Shown here piece by piece: positions 9,125 to 18,006 of a stretch of DNA of 64,000 nt. Positions within the stretch are counted from its first letter, which is position 1. Every line of letters begins with the position of its first letter. Position numbers and translations under genes: made by a program. The notes below the pieces were generated by a model. The model worked only from the letters and a program-made list of their open reading frames with translations. It was not told the origin of the DNA and searched no databases. The stretch is from Halomonas sp. LBP4 (lineage in GTDB: Bacteria > Pseudomonadota > Gammaproteobacteria > Pseudomonadales > Halomonadaceae), in the NCBI RefSeq assembly GCF_003202205.1, contig NZ_PDOG01000004.1, forward strand, positions 524,641-588,640, read 5' to 3'.

Positions 9125-9130
9125 TATACT
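9125..9130 (+). promoter_or_regulatory. Candidate -10 box of the xseB-ispA-dxs operon
   Basis: TATACT preceded by TG lies 38 bp before the xseB start in the serA/xseB divergent spacer. No convincing -35 box is seen at 16-18 bp. A GC-rich inverted repeat (CCCCCGGGG type) lies just upstream. Confidence 0.35.
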
Positions 9131-9167
9131 GTCGCCTTTACTGGATTCGTGACTGGCAAGGGGTCCC

Positions 9168-9461
9168 ATGGCAGAGCGTGACGAGCGGTCGCCCGACCTG
9201 GCGGAAGGCGAGGAGGCCCGGATGGACTTCGCCGCCACCGTCGAGCGGCTCGAGCAGCTGGTGGAACGGCTGGAGTCCGGCGAGCTGTCGCTGGAAGGGT
9301 CGCTCGCCGCCTTCGAGCAGGGCGTGCGCCTGACCCGCGATGCCCAGCGCCGCCTGGACGAGGCGGAGCTCAAGGTGCGCACCCTGATCGAGGGGCCCGA
9401 GGGGAGCATCGAGCTCGAGCCCTTCGCCGCCCCGCCTGCGGAGGACGACGGTGAACGCTGA
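9168..9461 (+). CDS. xseB: Exodeoxyribonuclease VII small subunit
   Basis: The 97-residue acidic helical protein contains the family core FAATVERLEQLVERLESGELSLEGSL... (about residues 20-50) and DAQRRLDEAE. XseB binds several copies along the large subunit XseA to form exonuclease VII, which cuts single-stranded DNA. The order xseB-ispA-dxs is classic in gammaproteobacteria. AAGGGG precedes the start. Its end overlaps ispA by 11 bp. Confidence 0.95.
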   Translation: MAERDERSPDLAEGEEARMDFAATVERLEQLVERLESGELSLEGSLAAFEQGVRLTRDAQRRLDEAELKVRTLIEGPEGSIELEPFAAPPAEDDGER

Positions 9462-10335
9462 TACCCTGATGGCCCGCCTGGCCGCCGACCGTGCCCGGGT
9501 CGATACGCGCCTCGAGGCGCTCTTTGCGGGACGCTCGGCGCCGGCGCCCCGGCTCGAGGCGGCGATGCGGCACGGCGTGCTGGTGGGCGGCAAGCGCCTG
9601 CGGCCGGTGCTGGTCTATTCCGCCGGCCGCGCCCTGGGCGCGGCCGACGACGCCCTCGATGCCCCGGCCATGGCCCTGGAACTGATCCATGCCTACTCGC
9701 TGGTCCACGATGACCTGCCGGCCATGGACGACGACGAGCTGCGTCGCGGCCAGCCCACGGTGCACAAGGCCTTCGACGAGGCCACGGCGATACTGGCCGG
9801 CGACGCCCTGCAGACCCTGGCGTTCGAGGTGCTGGCCCGGGCCGCTCACCCGCGGTTGTCGACGCTGATGCTGACCCTGGCCGTGGCCGCCGGCCGCGAT
9901 GGCATGGCCGGCGGCCAGGCGCTGGATCTCGCCGCGGTCGGTGGCTACCCCGACGTCGACGCCCTGGCCACCATGCATGGCCACAAGACCGGCGCGCTGA
10001 TTCGCGCCGCGGTGCGCCTGGGCGGGCTGGTCGCCGTCGCCGAGGATGACCCGCGCATCGCGGCCCTGGAGGCCTACGCCCGGGCCATCGGCCTGGCCTT
10101 CCAGATCCACGACGACGTGCTCGACGTGACCGGCGACACCGCGACCCTGGGCAAGGCGTCCGGTGCCGATGCCGCCCACGACAAGCCGACCTATCCGGCC
10201 CTGCTGGGGCTCGAGGGTGCCCGTTCGCGGGCCAGGGAGCTGGTCGAGCAGGCCATCACCGCCCTGGCGCCGCTGGGCAGTGAGGGTGTCCCCCTGGTTG
10301 GCCTCGCACGCTACATGATCGAGCGTGACCACTGA
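9451..10335 (+). CDS. ispA: Farnesyl diphosphate synthase
   Basis: The 294-residue all-helical prenyltransferase uses a GTG start inside the end of xseB. It shows the first Asp-rich motif in [15 protein letters not shown] (about 84-97) and the second, DDVLDVTGD (about 220), plus GGKRLRP near residue 47. It condenses IPP with DMAPP and GPP to farnesyl diphosphate in the cytoplasm, feeding ubiquinone, undecaprenol and other isoprenoids. It is followed within 20 bp by dxs, which supplies the precursor pathway. Confidence 0.95.
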   Translation: MNADTLMARLAADRARVDTRLEALFAGRSAPAPRLEAAMRHGVLVGGKRLRPVLVYSAGRALGAADDALDAPAMALELIHAYSLVHDDLPAMDDDELRRGQPTVHKAFDEATAILAGDALQTLAFEVLARAAHPRLSTLMLTLAVAAGRDGMAGGQALDLAAVGGYPDVDALATMHGHKTGALIRAAVRLGGLVAVAEDDPRIAALEAYARAIGLAFQIHDDVLDVTGDTATLGKASGADAAHDKPTYPALLGLEGARSRARELVEQAITALAPLGSEGVPLVGLARYMIERDH

Positions 10336-10352
10336 CGACGACAGATGACCCC

Positions 10353-12299
10353 ATGAAGCTGTTCGATGACATTCCCGTCGAGCGCCCGGCCACGCCGCTG
10401 CTCGATACCCTGGAAACGCCGGCCGCCCTGCGCGCCATGTCCATGACACAGCTGCTGCAGGTGGCCGACGAGCTGCGCGCCTACCTGCTCTACAGCGTGG
10501 GGGTGAGTGGCGGCCACTTCGGTGCGGGCCTCGGCGTGGTGGAGCTCACCGTGGCGCTGCACCAGGCGCTGGAGACGCCCCATGACCGCCTGGTATGGGA
10601 CGTGGGTCACCAGGCCTACCCGCACAAGATCCTCACCGGGCGACGGGAGGCCATGCAGCGGATTCGCCAGTACGGCGGCCTGGCGGCCTTCCCGAGGCGG
10701 GCCGAGTCCGAGTACGACACCTTCGGCGTGGGGCACTCCAGCACCTCGATCTCGGCGGCGCTGGGCATGGCCCTGGCCGCCCGCACCCGGGGCGAGCAGC
10801 GCCGGGTCTGTGCGGTGATCGGCGACGGCGCCCTGACCGCCGGCATGGCCTTCGAGGCCCTGGCCCATGCCGGTCACGTCGATGCCAACCTGCTGGTGGT
10901 GCTCAACGACAACGAGATGTCGATCTCCGAGAACGTCGGCGGCATCGCCAGCTACCTGGCGCGGATCCTGGCCAGCAAGCCCTACACCACCATGCGCGAG
11001 GGCGGCAAGAAGGTGCTCTCGCACCTGCCCGGGGCGCTCGAGCTGGCGCGGCGCACGGAAGAGCACATGAAGGGCATGGTCAGCCCGGCGACGCTCTTCG
11101 AGGAGATGGGCTTCAACTACATCGGCCCCATCGACGGTCACGACCTGCCGTTGCTGGTGCAGACCCTGCGCAACATGCGCGACCTGGAGGGCCCGCAGTT
11201 CCTCCATGTGAAGACCCGCAAGGGCAAGGGCTTCCTGCCCGCCGAGGCCGACCCGATCGGCTACCACGCCATCACGAAGTTGGAAAAGAACGACGAGGCG
11301 CCGCTGGCCCCTGTGGCCCCGCAGCCCGTCGCCAAGAAGAAAAAGAAGAAGTACTGCAATGTCTTCGGCGACTGGCTGTGCGACATGGCGGCCGCCGACG
11401 AGCGGCTGATCGGCATCACCCCGGCGATGCGCGAGGGGTCCGATCTGATCCGCTTCTCCCAGGAGTACCCCGAGCGCTACTTCGACGTGGCGATCGCCGA
11501 GCAGCATGCGGTGACTCTGGCCGCCGGCCTGGCCTGCGAGGGCATGAAGCCGGTGGTGGCGATCTACTCCACCTTCCTGCAGCGTGGTTACGACCAGCTG
11601 ATCCATGACGTGGCGGTACAGGAGCTCGACGTCACCTTCGCCATCGACCGCGCCGGTCTGGTCGGCGAAGACGGCCCTACCCACCACGGCAGCTTCGACC
11701 TCGCCTACCTGCGCTGCGTGCCGGGGATGGTGGTGCTGGCCCCGGCCGACGAGGCCGAGTGCCGCGCCATGCTCAGCGCCGCCTACCACCACCCCGGCCC
11801 CGCCGCGGTGCGCTACCCCCGGGGCACCGGCCCCGGGGTGGAGATTCCCGGCCACCTGGAGCCCCTGGCGATCGGCAAGGCGGCGCTGCGTCGCCAGGGC
11901 AGCAGCCGGGTCGCCCTGCTGGCCTTCGGCAGCCTCAACAGCGCCGCCGCCGAGGTGGCCGAGCGCCTCGATGCGACTCACTTCAATATGCGTTCCATCA
12001 AGCCGCTGGACCGCGATGCGGTGCTCGCCGCGGCCGACGACCACGACCTGCTGGTGACCCTGGAGGAGAACGTGACGGCCGGCGGTGCCGGCAGCGCGGT
12101 CAACGAGCTGCTGGTCGCCGAGGGCGTGCAGGTGGAAGTGCTCAACCTGGGGCTGCCCGACGCCTTCGTCGAGCACGGCAAGCCCGCCGAGCTGCTCGCC
12201 GAGTGCGGGCTGGATGCCGGCGGCATCGAGGCGTCGATTCGCGACCGCCTGCCCCGAGATGACCAGGATGGCCAGGCGGGCGAGGCTCGCCCCGCGTGA
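10353..12299 (+). CDS. dxs: 1-deoxy-D-xylulose-5-phosphate synthase
   Basis: The 648-residue thiamine-diphosphate enzyme makes DXP from pyruvate and glyceraldehyde-3-phosphate, the first step of the MEP pathway. Motifs include [14 protein letters not shown] (about 83), the TPP/Mg motif [13 protein letters not shown]...NDNEMSIS (about 152-190), the transketolase-like domain with [13 protein letters not shown] (about 380) and [15 protein letters not shown] (about 430). An unusual run of lysines (KKKKKKY, about residue 330) sits in the linker between domains. Its stop is 3 bp from the convergent phaC stop. Confidence 0.96.
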   Translation: MKLFDDIPVERPATPLLDTLETPAALRAMSMTQLLQVADELRAYLLYSVGVSGGHFGAGLGVVELTVALHQALETPHDRLVWDVGHQAYPHKILTGRREAMQRIRQYGGLAAFPRRAESEYDTFGVGHSSTSISAALGMALAARTRGEQRRVCAVIGDGALTAGMAFEALAHAGHVDANLLVVLNDNEMSISENVGGIASYLARILASKPYTTMREGGKKVLSHLPGALELARRTEEHMKGMVSPATLFEEMGFNYIGPIDGHDLPLLVQTLRNMRDLEGPQFLHVKTRKGKGFLPAEADPIGYHAITKLEKNDEAPLAPVAPQPVAKKKKKKYCNVFGDWLCDMAAADERLIGITPAMREGSDLIRFSQEYPERYFDVAIAEQHAVTLAAGLACEGMKPVVAIYSTFLQRGYDQLIHDVAVQELDVTFAIDRAGLVGEDGPTHHGSFDLAYLRCVPGMVVLAPADEAECRAMLSAAYHHPGPAAVRYPRGTGPGVEIPGHLEPLAIGKAALRRQGSSRVALLAFGSLNSAAAEVAERLDATHFNMRSIKPLDRDAVLAAADDHDLLVTLEENVTAGGAGSAVNELLVAEGVQVEVLNLGLPDAFVEHGKPAELLAECGLDAGGIEASIRDRLPRDDQDGQAGEARPA

Positions 12300-12302
12300 C
12301 CG

Positions 12303-14138
12303 TCACCCGCCGGGCGTAATCGCCTCGTCGACCCGCACCCGGACATAGGAACCCGGCGCCTCCTCGAGGGGCGGGAAGCGCCCGCCACCGGGTTCGCGGG
12401 CGGGCACCTGGCCGCCCGCGTGGCGCTGGAGCCAGTTGCGCCATTCCGGCCACCAGGAGCCCGGGTGGTGGGTGGCCGAGGCCAGCCAGCGCTCGGGGTC
12501 GCGGGGCAGGTGGCCATAAGCCCAGTAGCCGTACTTCGGGGAACCGGCCGGGTTGATGACCCCGGCGATATGGCCGGAGCCGCCGAGCAGGAAGCGAGGT
12601 CGACTGCCCAGCAGGTGCGCGCCGCGGTAACAGGACTGCCAGGGGGCGATGTGATCCTTCTCGGTCGCCACGAAGAACGCCGGGGTGCGTACCTTGCCCA
12701 GATCGATGGCTTCCCCTGCCAGGGAAATGCCCCCGGGTTCGGCGAGGCGATTCTCCAGATACATGTTGCGCAGGTAGAAGCTCTGCATGCGCCGCGGCAT
12801 GCGCGTGGAGTCGGAATTCCAGTAGAGCAGGTCGAAGGCCTGGGGGGCGCGGCCGAGCAGGTAGTTGTTGATCACGAAGCCCCAGATCAGGTCGGCGGAC
12901 TGCAGCAGGTTGAAGGCGTTGGCCAGGTGCGTGCCCTCCAGGTAGCCGCGCTGTTCCATGTGCTGCTCCATGTAGCGGACCTGCTCCTCGTCGATGAACA
13001 CCTCCAGCGGCCCCACCTCGCTGAAGTCGAGCAGGGAGGTGAAGAAGGTGGCACTGCGCACCCGCTCATCGCCCCGGGCGGCCTGATGCGCCAGGGTGCA
13101 GGCCAGCAGGGTACCGCCGATGCAGTAGCCGATGGTGTTGAGCGTCTCCTCGCCGGTGACCTCCGCCACCACGTCCATGGCCTTGAGGGTGCCCCGGGTG
13201 AGGTAGTCGTCGAAGGCCACCTCGGCATAGCGTTCGTCCGGATTGACCCAGGAGATGACGAAGACCGTCATCCCCTGTTCGACGGCCCAGCGGATGAAGG
13301 AGCGCTGCGGGGTCAGGTCGAGGATGTAGAACTTGTTGATCCAGGGCGGGACGATCAGCAGCGGCCGGCGGTCGACCGCCTCGGTGGCCGGCGCGTACTG
13401 GATGAGCTGCATCAGCTCGTTCTGGTAGATGACCTTGCCCGGGGTCACCGCGATGTTCTTGCCCAGCTCCAGCCCGGCCGAATCGCTCTGCGTGATGCGC
13501 AGCAACCCCTCGCCCCGTGCCAGGTCCTCCATCAGGTTGGCCAGGCCCTGCAGCAGGTTGGCGCCGCCGGTGTGCACCGTGGCCTCGATCACCTCCGGAT
13601 TGCTGGTGGCGAAGTTGCTGGGGGCGAGGGCGTCCATCAGCTGGCGGGCGTAGAACTCGACCTTCACCCGCTCGTCGTGGTCCAGTTCCTCGGTGACCTC
13701 ATGCACCCCCTTCAACCACTGCTCGGAGGTCAGCTGGTAGGCCTGGCGCAGCGCATCGAAGAAGAGGTTCTCCTCCCAACCCTTTCCCTTGAAGCGCCGG
13801 TCCCGCGGGTCGGGGGCGACGGCCGGTGATGGCGCCTCGCCAGACAGGCGCCGCGCGGTGTTCTGCCAGAGTGTCGTATAGCCCTGCCACAGCTGCTGCT
13901 GGACCTCCAGGGCGCGTTGCGGATGGAGCAGGAACTGCTGGCCCAGGCTGGTCAGCGCCTTGGCCGCGACCGCCGGGTCGGGCAGGGTGAAGAAATCCCC
14001 GCGCGTCTGACGCTCGAGCCAGCCCTGCCAGGCCCGGGACGACCCGGCCGACAATCGCTCGAGGGCCTCGGCATAGCGCCGTGCCAGCTCGTCGGGTTGA
14101 TCGCCTGGCTTCGGTGACGACGGTTTCGGGTCATTCAT
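12303..14138 (-). CDS. phaC: Class I poly(3-hydroxyalkanoate) synthase
   Basis: The 611-residue protein has the PhaC N-terminal domain and an alpha/beta-hydrolase catalytic domain. The lipase-like box GYCIGG puts the nucleophile at about Cys339. The catalytic Asp lies in TEKDHIAPW and the His in GGSGHIAGV. It polymerises (R)-3-hydroxyacyl-CoA into storage granules. An in-frame extension 95 codons upstream belongs to a neighbouring decayed SRAP gene. I start at MNDPKPSS, preceded by AAAGGGGGG. No phaE or phaR partner is adjacent, which fits class I. A secreted PHB-depolymerase-like gene lies near 61 kb. Confidence 0.94.
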   Translation of the reverse strand: MNDPKPSSPKPGDQPDELARRYAEALERLSAGSSRAWQGWLERQTRGDFFTLPDPAVAAKALTSLGQQFLLHPQRALEVQQQLWQGYTTLWQNTARRLSGEAPSPAVAPDPRDRRFKGKGWEENLFFDALRQAYQLTSEQWLKGVHEVTEELDHDERVKVEFYARQLMDALAPSNFATSNPEVIEATVHTGGANLLQGLANLMEDLARGEGLLRITQSDSAGLELGKNIAVTPGKVIYQNELMQLIQYAPATEAVDRRPLLIVPPWINKFYILDLTPQRSFIRWAVEQGMTVFVISWVNPDERYAEVAFDDYLTRGTLKAMDVVAEVTGEETLNTIGYCIGGTLLACTLAHQAARGDERVRSATFFTSLLDFSEVGPLEVFIDEEQVRYMEQHMEQRGYLEGTHLANAFNLLQSADLIWGFVINNYLLGRAPQAFDLLYWNSDSTRMPRRMQSFYLRNMYLENRLAEPGGISLAGEAIDLGKVRTPAFFVATEKDHIAPWQSCYRGAHLLGSRPRFLLGGSGHIAGVINPAGSPKYGYWAYGHLPRDPERWLASATHHPGSWWPEWRNWLQRHAGGQVPAREPGGGRFPPLEEAPGSYVRVRVDEAITPGG

Positions 14139-14249
14139 GGCCTTGCCCCCCTTTGTGAGTGCTACGCGATAGCGGCATCGTCCGACCCATGGCCGGCTGG
14201 CGAACCAGGGCTGAGGCGCTTGCCCCCATCTGCCGCAACCTACCGTTTC

Positions 14250-14600
14250 AGTATCGTAGGCACCGGCTGAGACGCAACCGGTCAGGTCCTGACTGGTTAT
14301 CGCGGCATTCAGGTGCCGCACCACCTGGCGGATCGTCTCCCTGTTCGTCAGGTGTGGGTCGAGCCAGGGCACAAGACTCTCGGGCTTGAGGCATCCGGTC
14401 GTGGATCTCCTTGGCCACCCCACGCGCCGGATCGGTCAGGATCGCACAGCCCGGCGTGCCATCCGCCCGCTCGGCCCAGATCCCCGTGAACCACAGCGGC
14501 TCGCCATCGGTGCGGGTGATGAAATGTGGCTGCTTGCGGTCATCAACCGCAAACCACTCGTACCAACCATCCGCCGGCACCAGGCATCAATGTCGACATC
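14250..14600 (-). pseudogene. Decayed SOS-response-associated peptidase (SRAP, YedK/HMCES-like)
   Basis: One frame encodes CLVPADGWYEW followed by sequence ending in EIHDRMP, which are signature blocks of the SRAP family, proteins that cap abasic sites in single-stranded DNA through an N-terminal Cys. Just upstream the frame has a TGA where the family has an Arg-Cys-Leu lead-in, and the N-terminal catalytic part is not recognisable. After HDRMP the homology jumps to another frame (CLKPESLVPWLDP...), giving a frameshift near position 14400. The gene therefore carries at least one nonsense and one frameshift lesion and a missing 5' part. Confidence 0.75.
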
Positions 14601-15021
14601 GGCCCAGATGCCCGCGACCGCCCGGCTCGGGAACGCACCAGCAACCCTTGGCACGTCCTACCTCAACACCGCCCCCTCGCCGACCAGAACCGCGCCCGCA
14701 AGCAGATCTACCACGAAACCTTGAGGGTAAGGCAGTGCATCAACCCGTCAACGGTGAGCAGCACTTCCAGCCCTGAGTGGCGGAGCCATCCAAAGGTGCC
14801 AGCCCCCTACGACTTTTTTCTCAGGATTTGACTACGCAAGCCTAAGCATCATTTAGTAAGCTGAGTGTAAATCAATGTTTCAAATCGGGTTCTAATGTTA
14901 TCCCAATGGAGACACGCGGGCGGCCTGCGACCGCCAGGAAGGAGGGCCGGTGATCGGTCACTCTCGGCGGTAGCGTGCCTGATCGAAAATCCCGACCCGC
15001 ACTTGACAGGGCAACGGTTTT

Positions 15022-15049
15022 CGTAGGAACGCAGATTATCTGCGCGATT
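15022..15049 (+). repeat. REP-like palindrome, copy 1
   Basis: CGTAGGAACGCAGATTATC followed by TGCGCGAT matches the widespread (T)GTAGGAG...GCGCGA REP design: a GTAGG head followed by an imperfect stem. It is the first of three copies at the left border of the AT-rich island. Confidence 0.6.
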
Positions 15050-15063
15050 AGAGGGCTGCATGT

Positions 15064-15197
15064 GACCCATAGCTGCCACTATTGATTGTATCGAGTTGTA
15101 GGAAAGAGCTGTATATCGCGACAGGCGGCTTTCGACCCGCAGCAGCTACCGTCGGTGGCATCGAATTGTAGGAGGTCGCTTTAGCGCGCGACTGGCG
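15064..15197 (+). repeat. Two tandem 65-70-bp units, each carrying a REP
   Basis: Two units align without gaps over about 65 bp. Both start with GACCC, contain TATCGA/CATCGA, then TTGTAGGA and a short stem, and end with CGCGAC(A/T)GGCGG. The second unit's REP (TTGTAGGAGGTCGCTTTAGC...) is repeated, inverted, at the right end of the island. A related third unit lies near 20,754. Confidence 0.65.
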
Positions 15198-15410
15198 GAG
15201 GCGACCCTCGTGTGATAGAGACAACCATGGTATCGGCGGACGCCGATTTATCAGACGAAGGGCAGCAATCGACCCCAAGCGGACATGGCGGAAAAGGTCG
15301 CGTTCACGTTCATCGGGGATATGCTGCGTGCACGGTGATTGGTGTTATGCTGCCGAGCTTTTCTTAAATCATAGAGTTTTCAATGGGTTGTGAGTGTTGT
15401 TGCGTGCGGG

Positions 15411-15479
15411 ATAACATTGTTGAACGCGCGTGCTCGTTAAAGTGGAATATCGAGAACGCTATATAATACAACTGTTAAG
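15411..15479 (+). repeat. Candidate attC site 1 (upstream of the PIN gene)
   Basis: GGATAACATTGTT at the left and ACAACTGTTAAGC at the right are imperfect inverse complements, in the R''-L'' / L'-R' arrangement. The right core GTTAAGC fits the GTTRRRY consensus. The site ends 20 bp before the PIN-domain start codon. The internal stem is weak, so confidence is moderate. Confidence 0.4.
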
Positions 15480-15498
15480 CAGGAGAGGATTCCATCTG

Positions 15499-16470
15499 GT
15501 GAGTATCAACATATTTATCGATACAAATATTTTCCTGTCTTTTTACCACCTCTCCGATGATGACCTCGAAGAGATTCGAAAGCTGAGTGTGCTTTTGGAA
15601 AGAGACGAGGTCAGGCTTTGGTTGCCCCAGCAAGTAAAAGATGAGTTTTTCAGAAACAGAGAAAATAAGGTCCACGATGCGATTAAGCGCCTGAAGGACC
15701 AAAATAAAAAAGCATCGTTTCCTGTATTTTGTAAAAGCTACCCTGAATTCGATGAGATTCGTGAGCTTCAAAATAATTTCAACTCGAAAATGAAGGACTT
15801 AGTAAGTAGTTTGGAGTCCGACATTAGAGAGCGGAAGCTTGAGGCTGATGAGGTCATTGGCGAGCTCTTCCGGAATTCGAAGGAGCTGCCTATAAGCGAC
15901 GAAGTCGTTAGCAAGGCAAGGTTCCGTGTTGATGTGGGGAATCCACCGGGGAAAAATGGATCTCTCGGCGATGCAATAAATTGGGAGGTACTTCTTTCTC
16001 AGGTGCCTATGGGAGAAGAATTGTATTTAATAGCGGATGATAAGGATTACTACTCTGTATTGGACGAAAACTCTTTGAAAGATTTCTTGATTGATGAGTG
16101 GTCCGAGACAAATAAGTCTGACGTTATTTTCTACAGGAGGCTATCTCAGTTCTTTAAGGACCATTATCCAGATATTCGAATGGCTAGTGAGCTCGAGAAA
16201 GAACTTGATATCAAGTCACTCCGTGAGAGCTCCAATTTTGCAGCAACGCACTCCACGATTGCGAGACTATCGTCCTACGGCGATTTTTCTTATAGTCAAG
16301 TAAACGAGTTATCAAGAATCTTGGTCAACAATGAACAAGTGAGTTGGATTATATGTGATTCTGATGTAAATGGTTTCTACGCCGATTTGGTGAATAAGTA
16401 CCGTGAGCAAATTGAGACCGAATACCTTCAAGAAGTTGAAGCCCATTTGTGGTCATGTGTCGACGAGTAG
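15499..16470 (+). CDS. PIN-domain protein (DUF4935-like), putative RNase
   Basis: The 323-residue, AT-rich-codon protein begins with a PIN-type core: INIFIDTNIFLSFY (first acidic residue, D7-N9 region) and WLPQQVKDEFFRNRE (second acidic cluster, about 55-65). The later segment LYLIADDKDYYS (about 180) supplies the third acidic pair. PIN domains are Mg-dependent nucleases seen in toxins and defence systems. A central coiled-coil-like stretch (about 70-140) and a C-terminal domain of unknown role follow. I choose the GTG preceded by AGGAGAG. It is the first cassette-like gene in the island, with no adjacent antitoxin. Confidence 0.65.
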   Translation: MSINIFIDTNIFLSFYHLSDDDLEEIRKLSVLLERDEVRLWLPQQVKDEFFRNRENKVHDAIKRLKDQNKKASFPVFCKSYPEFDEIRELQNNFNSKMKDLVSSLESDIRERKLEADEVIGELFRNSKELPISDEVVSKARFRVDVGNPPGKNGSLGDAINWEVLLSQVPMGEELYLIADDKDYYSVLDENSLKDFLIDEWSETNKSDVIFYRRLSQFFKDHYPDIRMASELEKELDIKSLRESSNFAATHSTIARLSSYGDFSYSQVNELSRILVNNEQVSWIICDSDVNGFYADLVNKYREQIETEYLQEVEAHLWSCVDE

Positions 16471-16508
16471 CATGCTTAATCACTGTTATGTTTACAAGGT
16501 GTAGGGCT

Positions 16509-16952
16509 ATGGAAGATATACGAGGAAATCTCAGGTCATACCCCAAGCAAGAAATAGCTATGGAGTATTTGAATCTAGCTCTACGCGAATATGTAGCCGG
16601 TAGAAATTTAATAGCTGTCATCAATCTTTCTGGTGCAGCAGAGGAGATGCTTGGCAAGATTGTATCACTCAAAAAGAATGAGAGCGCTTTTCAGCGAGCT
16701 CAAAGGTGGACGCGAAGCTGGTTCAAATTAGTCGGCAAAGAAACGCCGGCGAATAAAGACCTTAACAAGCACCTCCTTAAAGTGAAAAATGGTATCAAAC
16801 ACATCGATGGTAAAGATGACTTGGATATTGAGTTCGATATAGACCGAGAAGCCAAGGAAGCAATCCGGAGAGCAATTGAAAATTTTAACCAAATACCTGG
16901 CATTAGCCAATCTGCAGAAATACTTGCATATTATCAACGTGAGAGAACATAA
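16509..16952 (+). CDS. Unknown helical cassette protein with AAEEMLGK and NGIKH motifs
   Basis: The 147-residue, mostly helical protein starts at the ATG after AAGGTG. It includes INLSGAAEEMLGKIV (about residues 35-49) and KNGIKHIDG (about 95), a pattern I associate with uncharacterised proteins of integron cassettes. An N-x-x-K-H near the C-terminal half is reminiscent of HEPN-like folds but is not diagnostic. Its stop codon lies inside the R'' box of a well-formed attC site, the normal cassette arrangement. The function is unknown. Confidence 0.6.
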   Translation: MEDIRGNLRSYPKQEIAMEYLNLALREYVAGRNLIAVINLSGAAEEMLGKIVSLKKNESAFQRAQRWTRSWFKLVGKETPANKDLNKHLLKVKNGIKHIDGKDDLDIEFDIDREAKEAIRRAIENFNQIPGISQSAEILAYYQRERT

Positions 16953-17024
16953 CAAGGTGCACCACCAACGGCCACTTCGTGGCCTGGACCTCGCTTCGCG
17001 AGGCCGGTGTGCGCGGCGTTATGT
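16948..17024 (+). repeat. attC site 2 (well formed)
   Basis: CATAACAAGGTGCACC at the left is complementary to GGTGTGCGCGGCGTTATG at the right (R'' CATAAC pairs with R' GTTATG, and the L boxes pair through GGTGCACC/GGTGTGC). The interior has two GC stems (GGCCACTTCGTGGCC and CTCGCTTCGCGAG). The 77-bp length is typical. It overlaps the stop of the preceding gene. Confidence 0.8.
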
Positions 17025-17056
17025 GTGTTGCGCATGTACTGCACTAGGGAGGTAGT

Positions 17057-17305
17057 ATGATTTTCGAAAAATCAAAATTTGAACAAGCATGTCGCTCTAA
17101 TTCAGCAAAATTGGCTGCGTTACCTCAAGACAATGAAAAATGGTGTTTGGCTATGAAAGTCGGATCCGCAACAGCTTATCTTGGGCATTCAAGTGCTGAT
17201 GTGGCTGTAGAGTTTTCAACTTTAGATGAGTTGATTAGCTACGCCCATCAAAATGAAATTGGTGAGGTTTTGGTTATTACAGGCGCACGGCCTTGGAGTT
17301 TCTGA
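17057..17305 (+). CDS. Small unknown cassette protein, 82 aa
   Basis: The open frame begins 33 bp after an attC core and is preceded by GGGAGG at ideal spacing, so it is probably translated. The soluble protein MIFEKSKFEQ... ends ...VITGARPWSF and has no membrane segment or known motif. Codon use is AT-rich like its neighbours. A half attC site follows. I do not recognise the family. Confidence 0.55.
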   Translation: MIFEKSKFEQACRSNSAKLAALPQDNEKWCLAMKVGSATAYLGHSSADVAVEFSTLDELISYAHQNEIGEVLVITGARPWSF

Positions 17306-17317
17306 TGTGATTTTGTT

Positions 17318-17383
17318 AACACATAACAAACGCCATCAAAACGTCCCCGTTGGGGTAATCGGGGACGTACCCCTATTTACCAT
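17318..17383 (+). repeat. Interrupted attC left half followed by a REP-like GGGGACGTACCCC element
   Basis: ACATAACAAACGCC looks like an attC R''-L'' arm, but the expected GGCGTT...GTTATG arm does not follow. Instead there is a hairpin (CGTCCCCG/CGGGGACG) continuing into ACGTACCCCTATTTACC, a motif like palindromes linked to REP-associated (Y1/RAYT) transposases. A GGACGTACCCCCATGCC relative lies near 19,255. The next clear right core (GTTAGCC) is at about 17,502, just before the following gene. Confidence 0.45.
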
Positions 17384-17529
17384 TGCGGTAGCGTGCCCAC
17401 AGATCGGAAAACCTATATATGAGCAGAGCAGGGAGCTTGCGATTGGCCGATATCGACCCAAAGGCGACATGTCAGCAATGGTCGCCACCATCTCGCCCCG
17501 TGTTAGCCGTCACTGATCAGAGGTCTCCG

Positions 17530-18006
17530 ATGGAACCGAAGGACATCGCTTACACCGTAGGCATATTTCTCACCTTCTCGATTGGCGTTTGGAATCTCGT
17601 GTTGAACTACTGGCATACGCGCCGAACGAACTTCATCAACACCGTTACCAGTCAACGCGTGAAGTGGATCGAACAGCTCCGTCAGGACATCTCGACGTTT
17701 TCTGGCCTTACATACACGTGGTCTGCCTCGAGTATGGAAGGGAAGCCACAAGAATTCGATATGGTTAGGGAGATTGACCGGCTCCGGCACGTTATTCGCC
17801 TGCGCCTGAATCCGCGAGGAAAGCACGATAACCGGATCGAAACGTTGCTGGAAGAGATACCGAGGTACACCGACCCAAGTCAGAGCGCGAAGCTCGCGGC
17901 AGCATTGAACGACCTTACGACTACAACTCAGCTTCTTCTTAAGGAGGAGTGGGAGAAGGTGAAGAAGGAAGCGGAGTGTGGCAACCTTCAGGGCGGTAAC
18001 GGCTAA
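17530..18006 (+). CDS. Unknown cassette protein with one N-terminal membrane helix
   Basis: The 158-residue protein has one hydrophobic helix (about residues 7-28, YTVGIFLTFSIGVWNLVLNY), then a cytosolic helical part with FINTVTSQRVKWIEQLRQD, LRHVIRLRLNP and a helical Lys/Glu-rich end. This 'membrane anchor plus RVKWIEQLR' build occurs in uncharacterised proteins of bacterial accessory regions. I start at the ATG after a GTTAGCC core and a purine-rich AGAGG site. Its stop falls in a collapsed attC palindrome. The function is unknown. Confidence 0.6.
   Translation: MEPKDIAYTVGIFLTFSIGVWNLVLNYWHTRRTNFINTVTSQRVKWIEQLRQDISTFSGLTYTWSASSMEGKPQEFDMVREIDRLRHVIRLRLNPRGKHDNRIETLLEEIPRYTDPSQSAKLAAALNDLTTTTQLLLKEEWEKVKKEAECGNLQGGNG

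Larger units (their letters stand above)
14661..15410. other. Gene-free left border of the AT-rich island
   Basis: I see no supportable gene in these 750 bases. Base composition shifts from GC-rich to AT-rich near 14,820. The right part holds three REP-like palindromes and a tandem 65-70-bp repeat, listed separately. A GTTATGC triplet-like box near 15,342 resembles the right core of a cassette recombination site but has no clear partner. No integrase gene, promoter or attI site was recognised. Confidence 0.5.

Noticed and set aside
12303-14423. Longer phaC start 95 codons upstream
   Set aside because: The extra residues belong to the decayed SRAP gene in the same frame; the chosen start has a strong ribosome site and gives a normal class I length.
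14526-14831. Plus-strand frame of about 100 codons before the island
   Set aside because: It has no ribosome site or recognisable motif and runs antisense over the SRAP remnant. I considered a transposase end but saw no matching signature.
15064-15197. Possible CRISPR array from the repeated units
   Set aside because: There are only two long, imperfect units without spacers of constant length and no cas genes; they are REP-type repeats.
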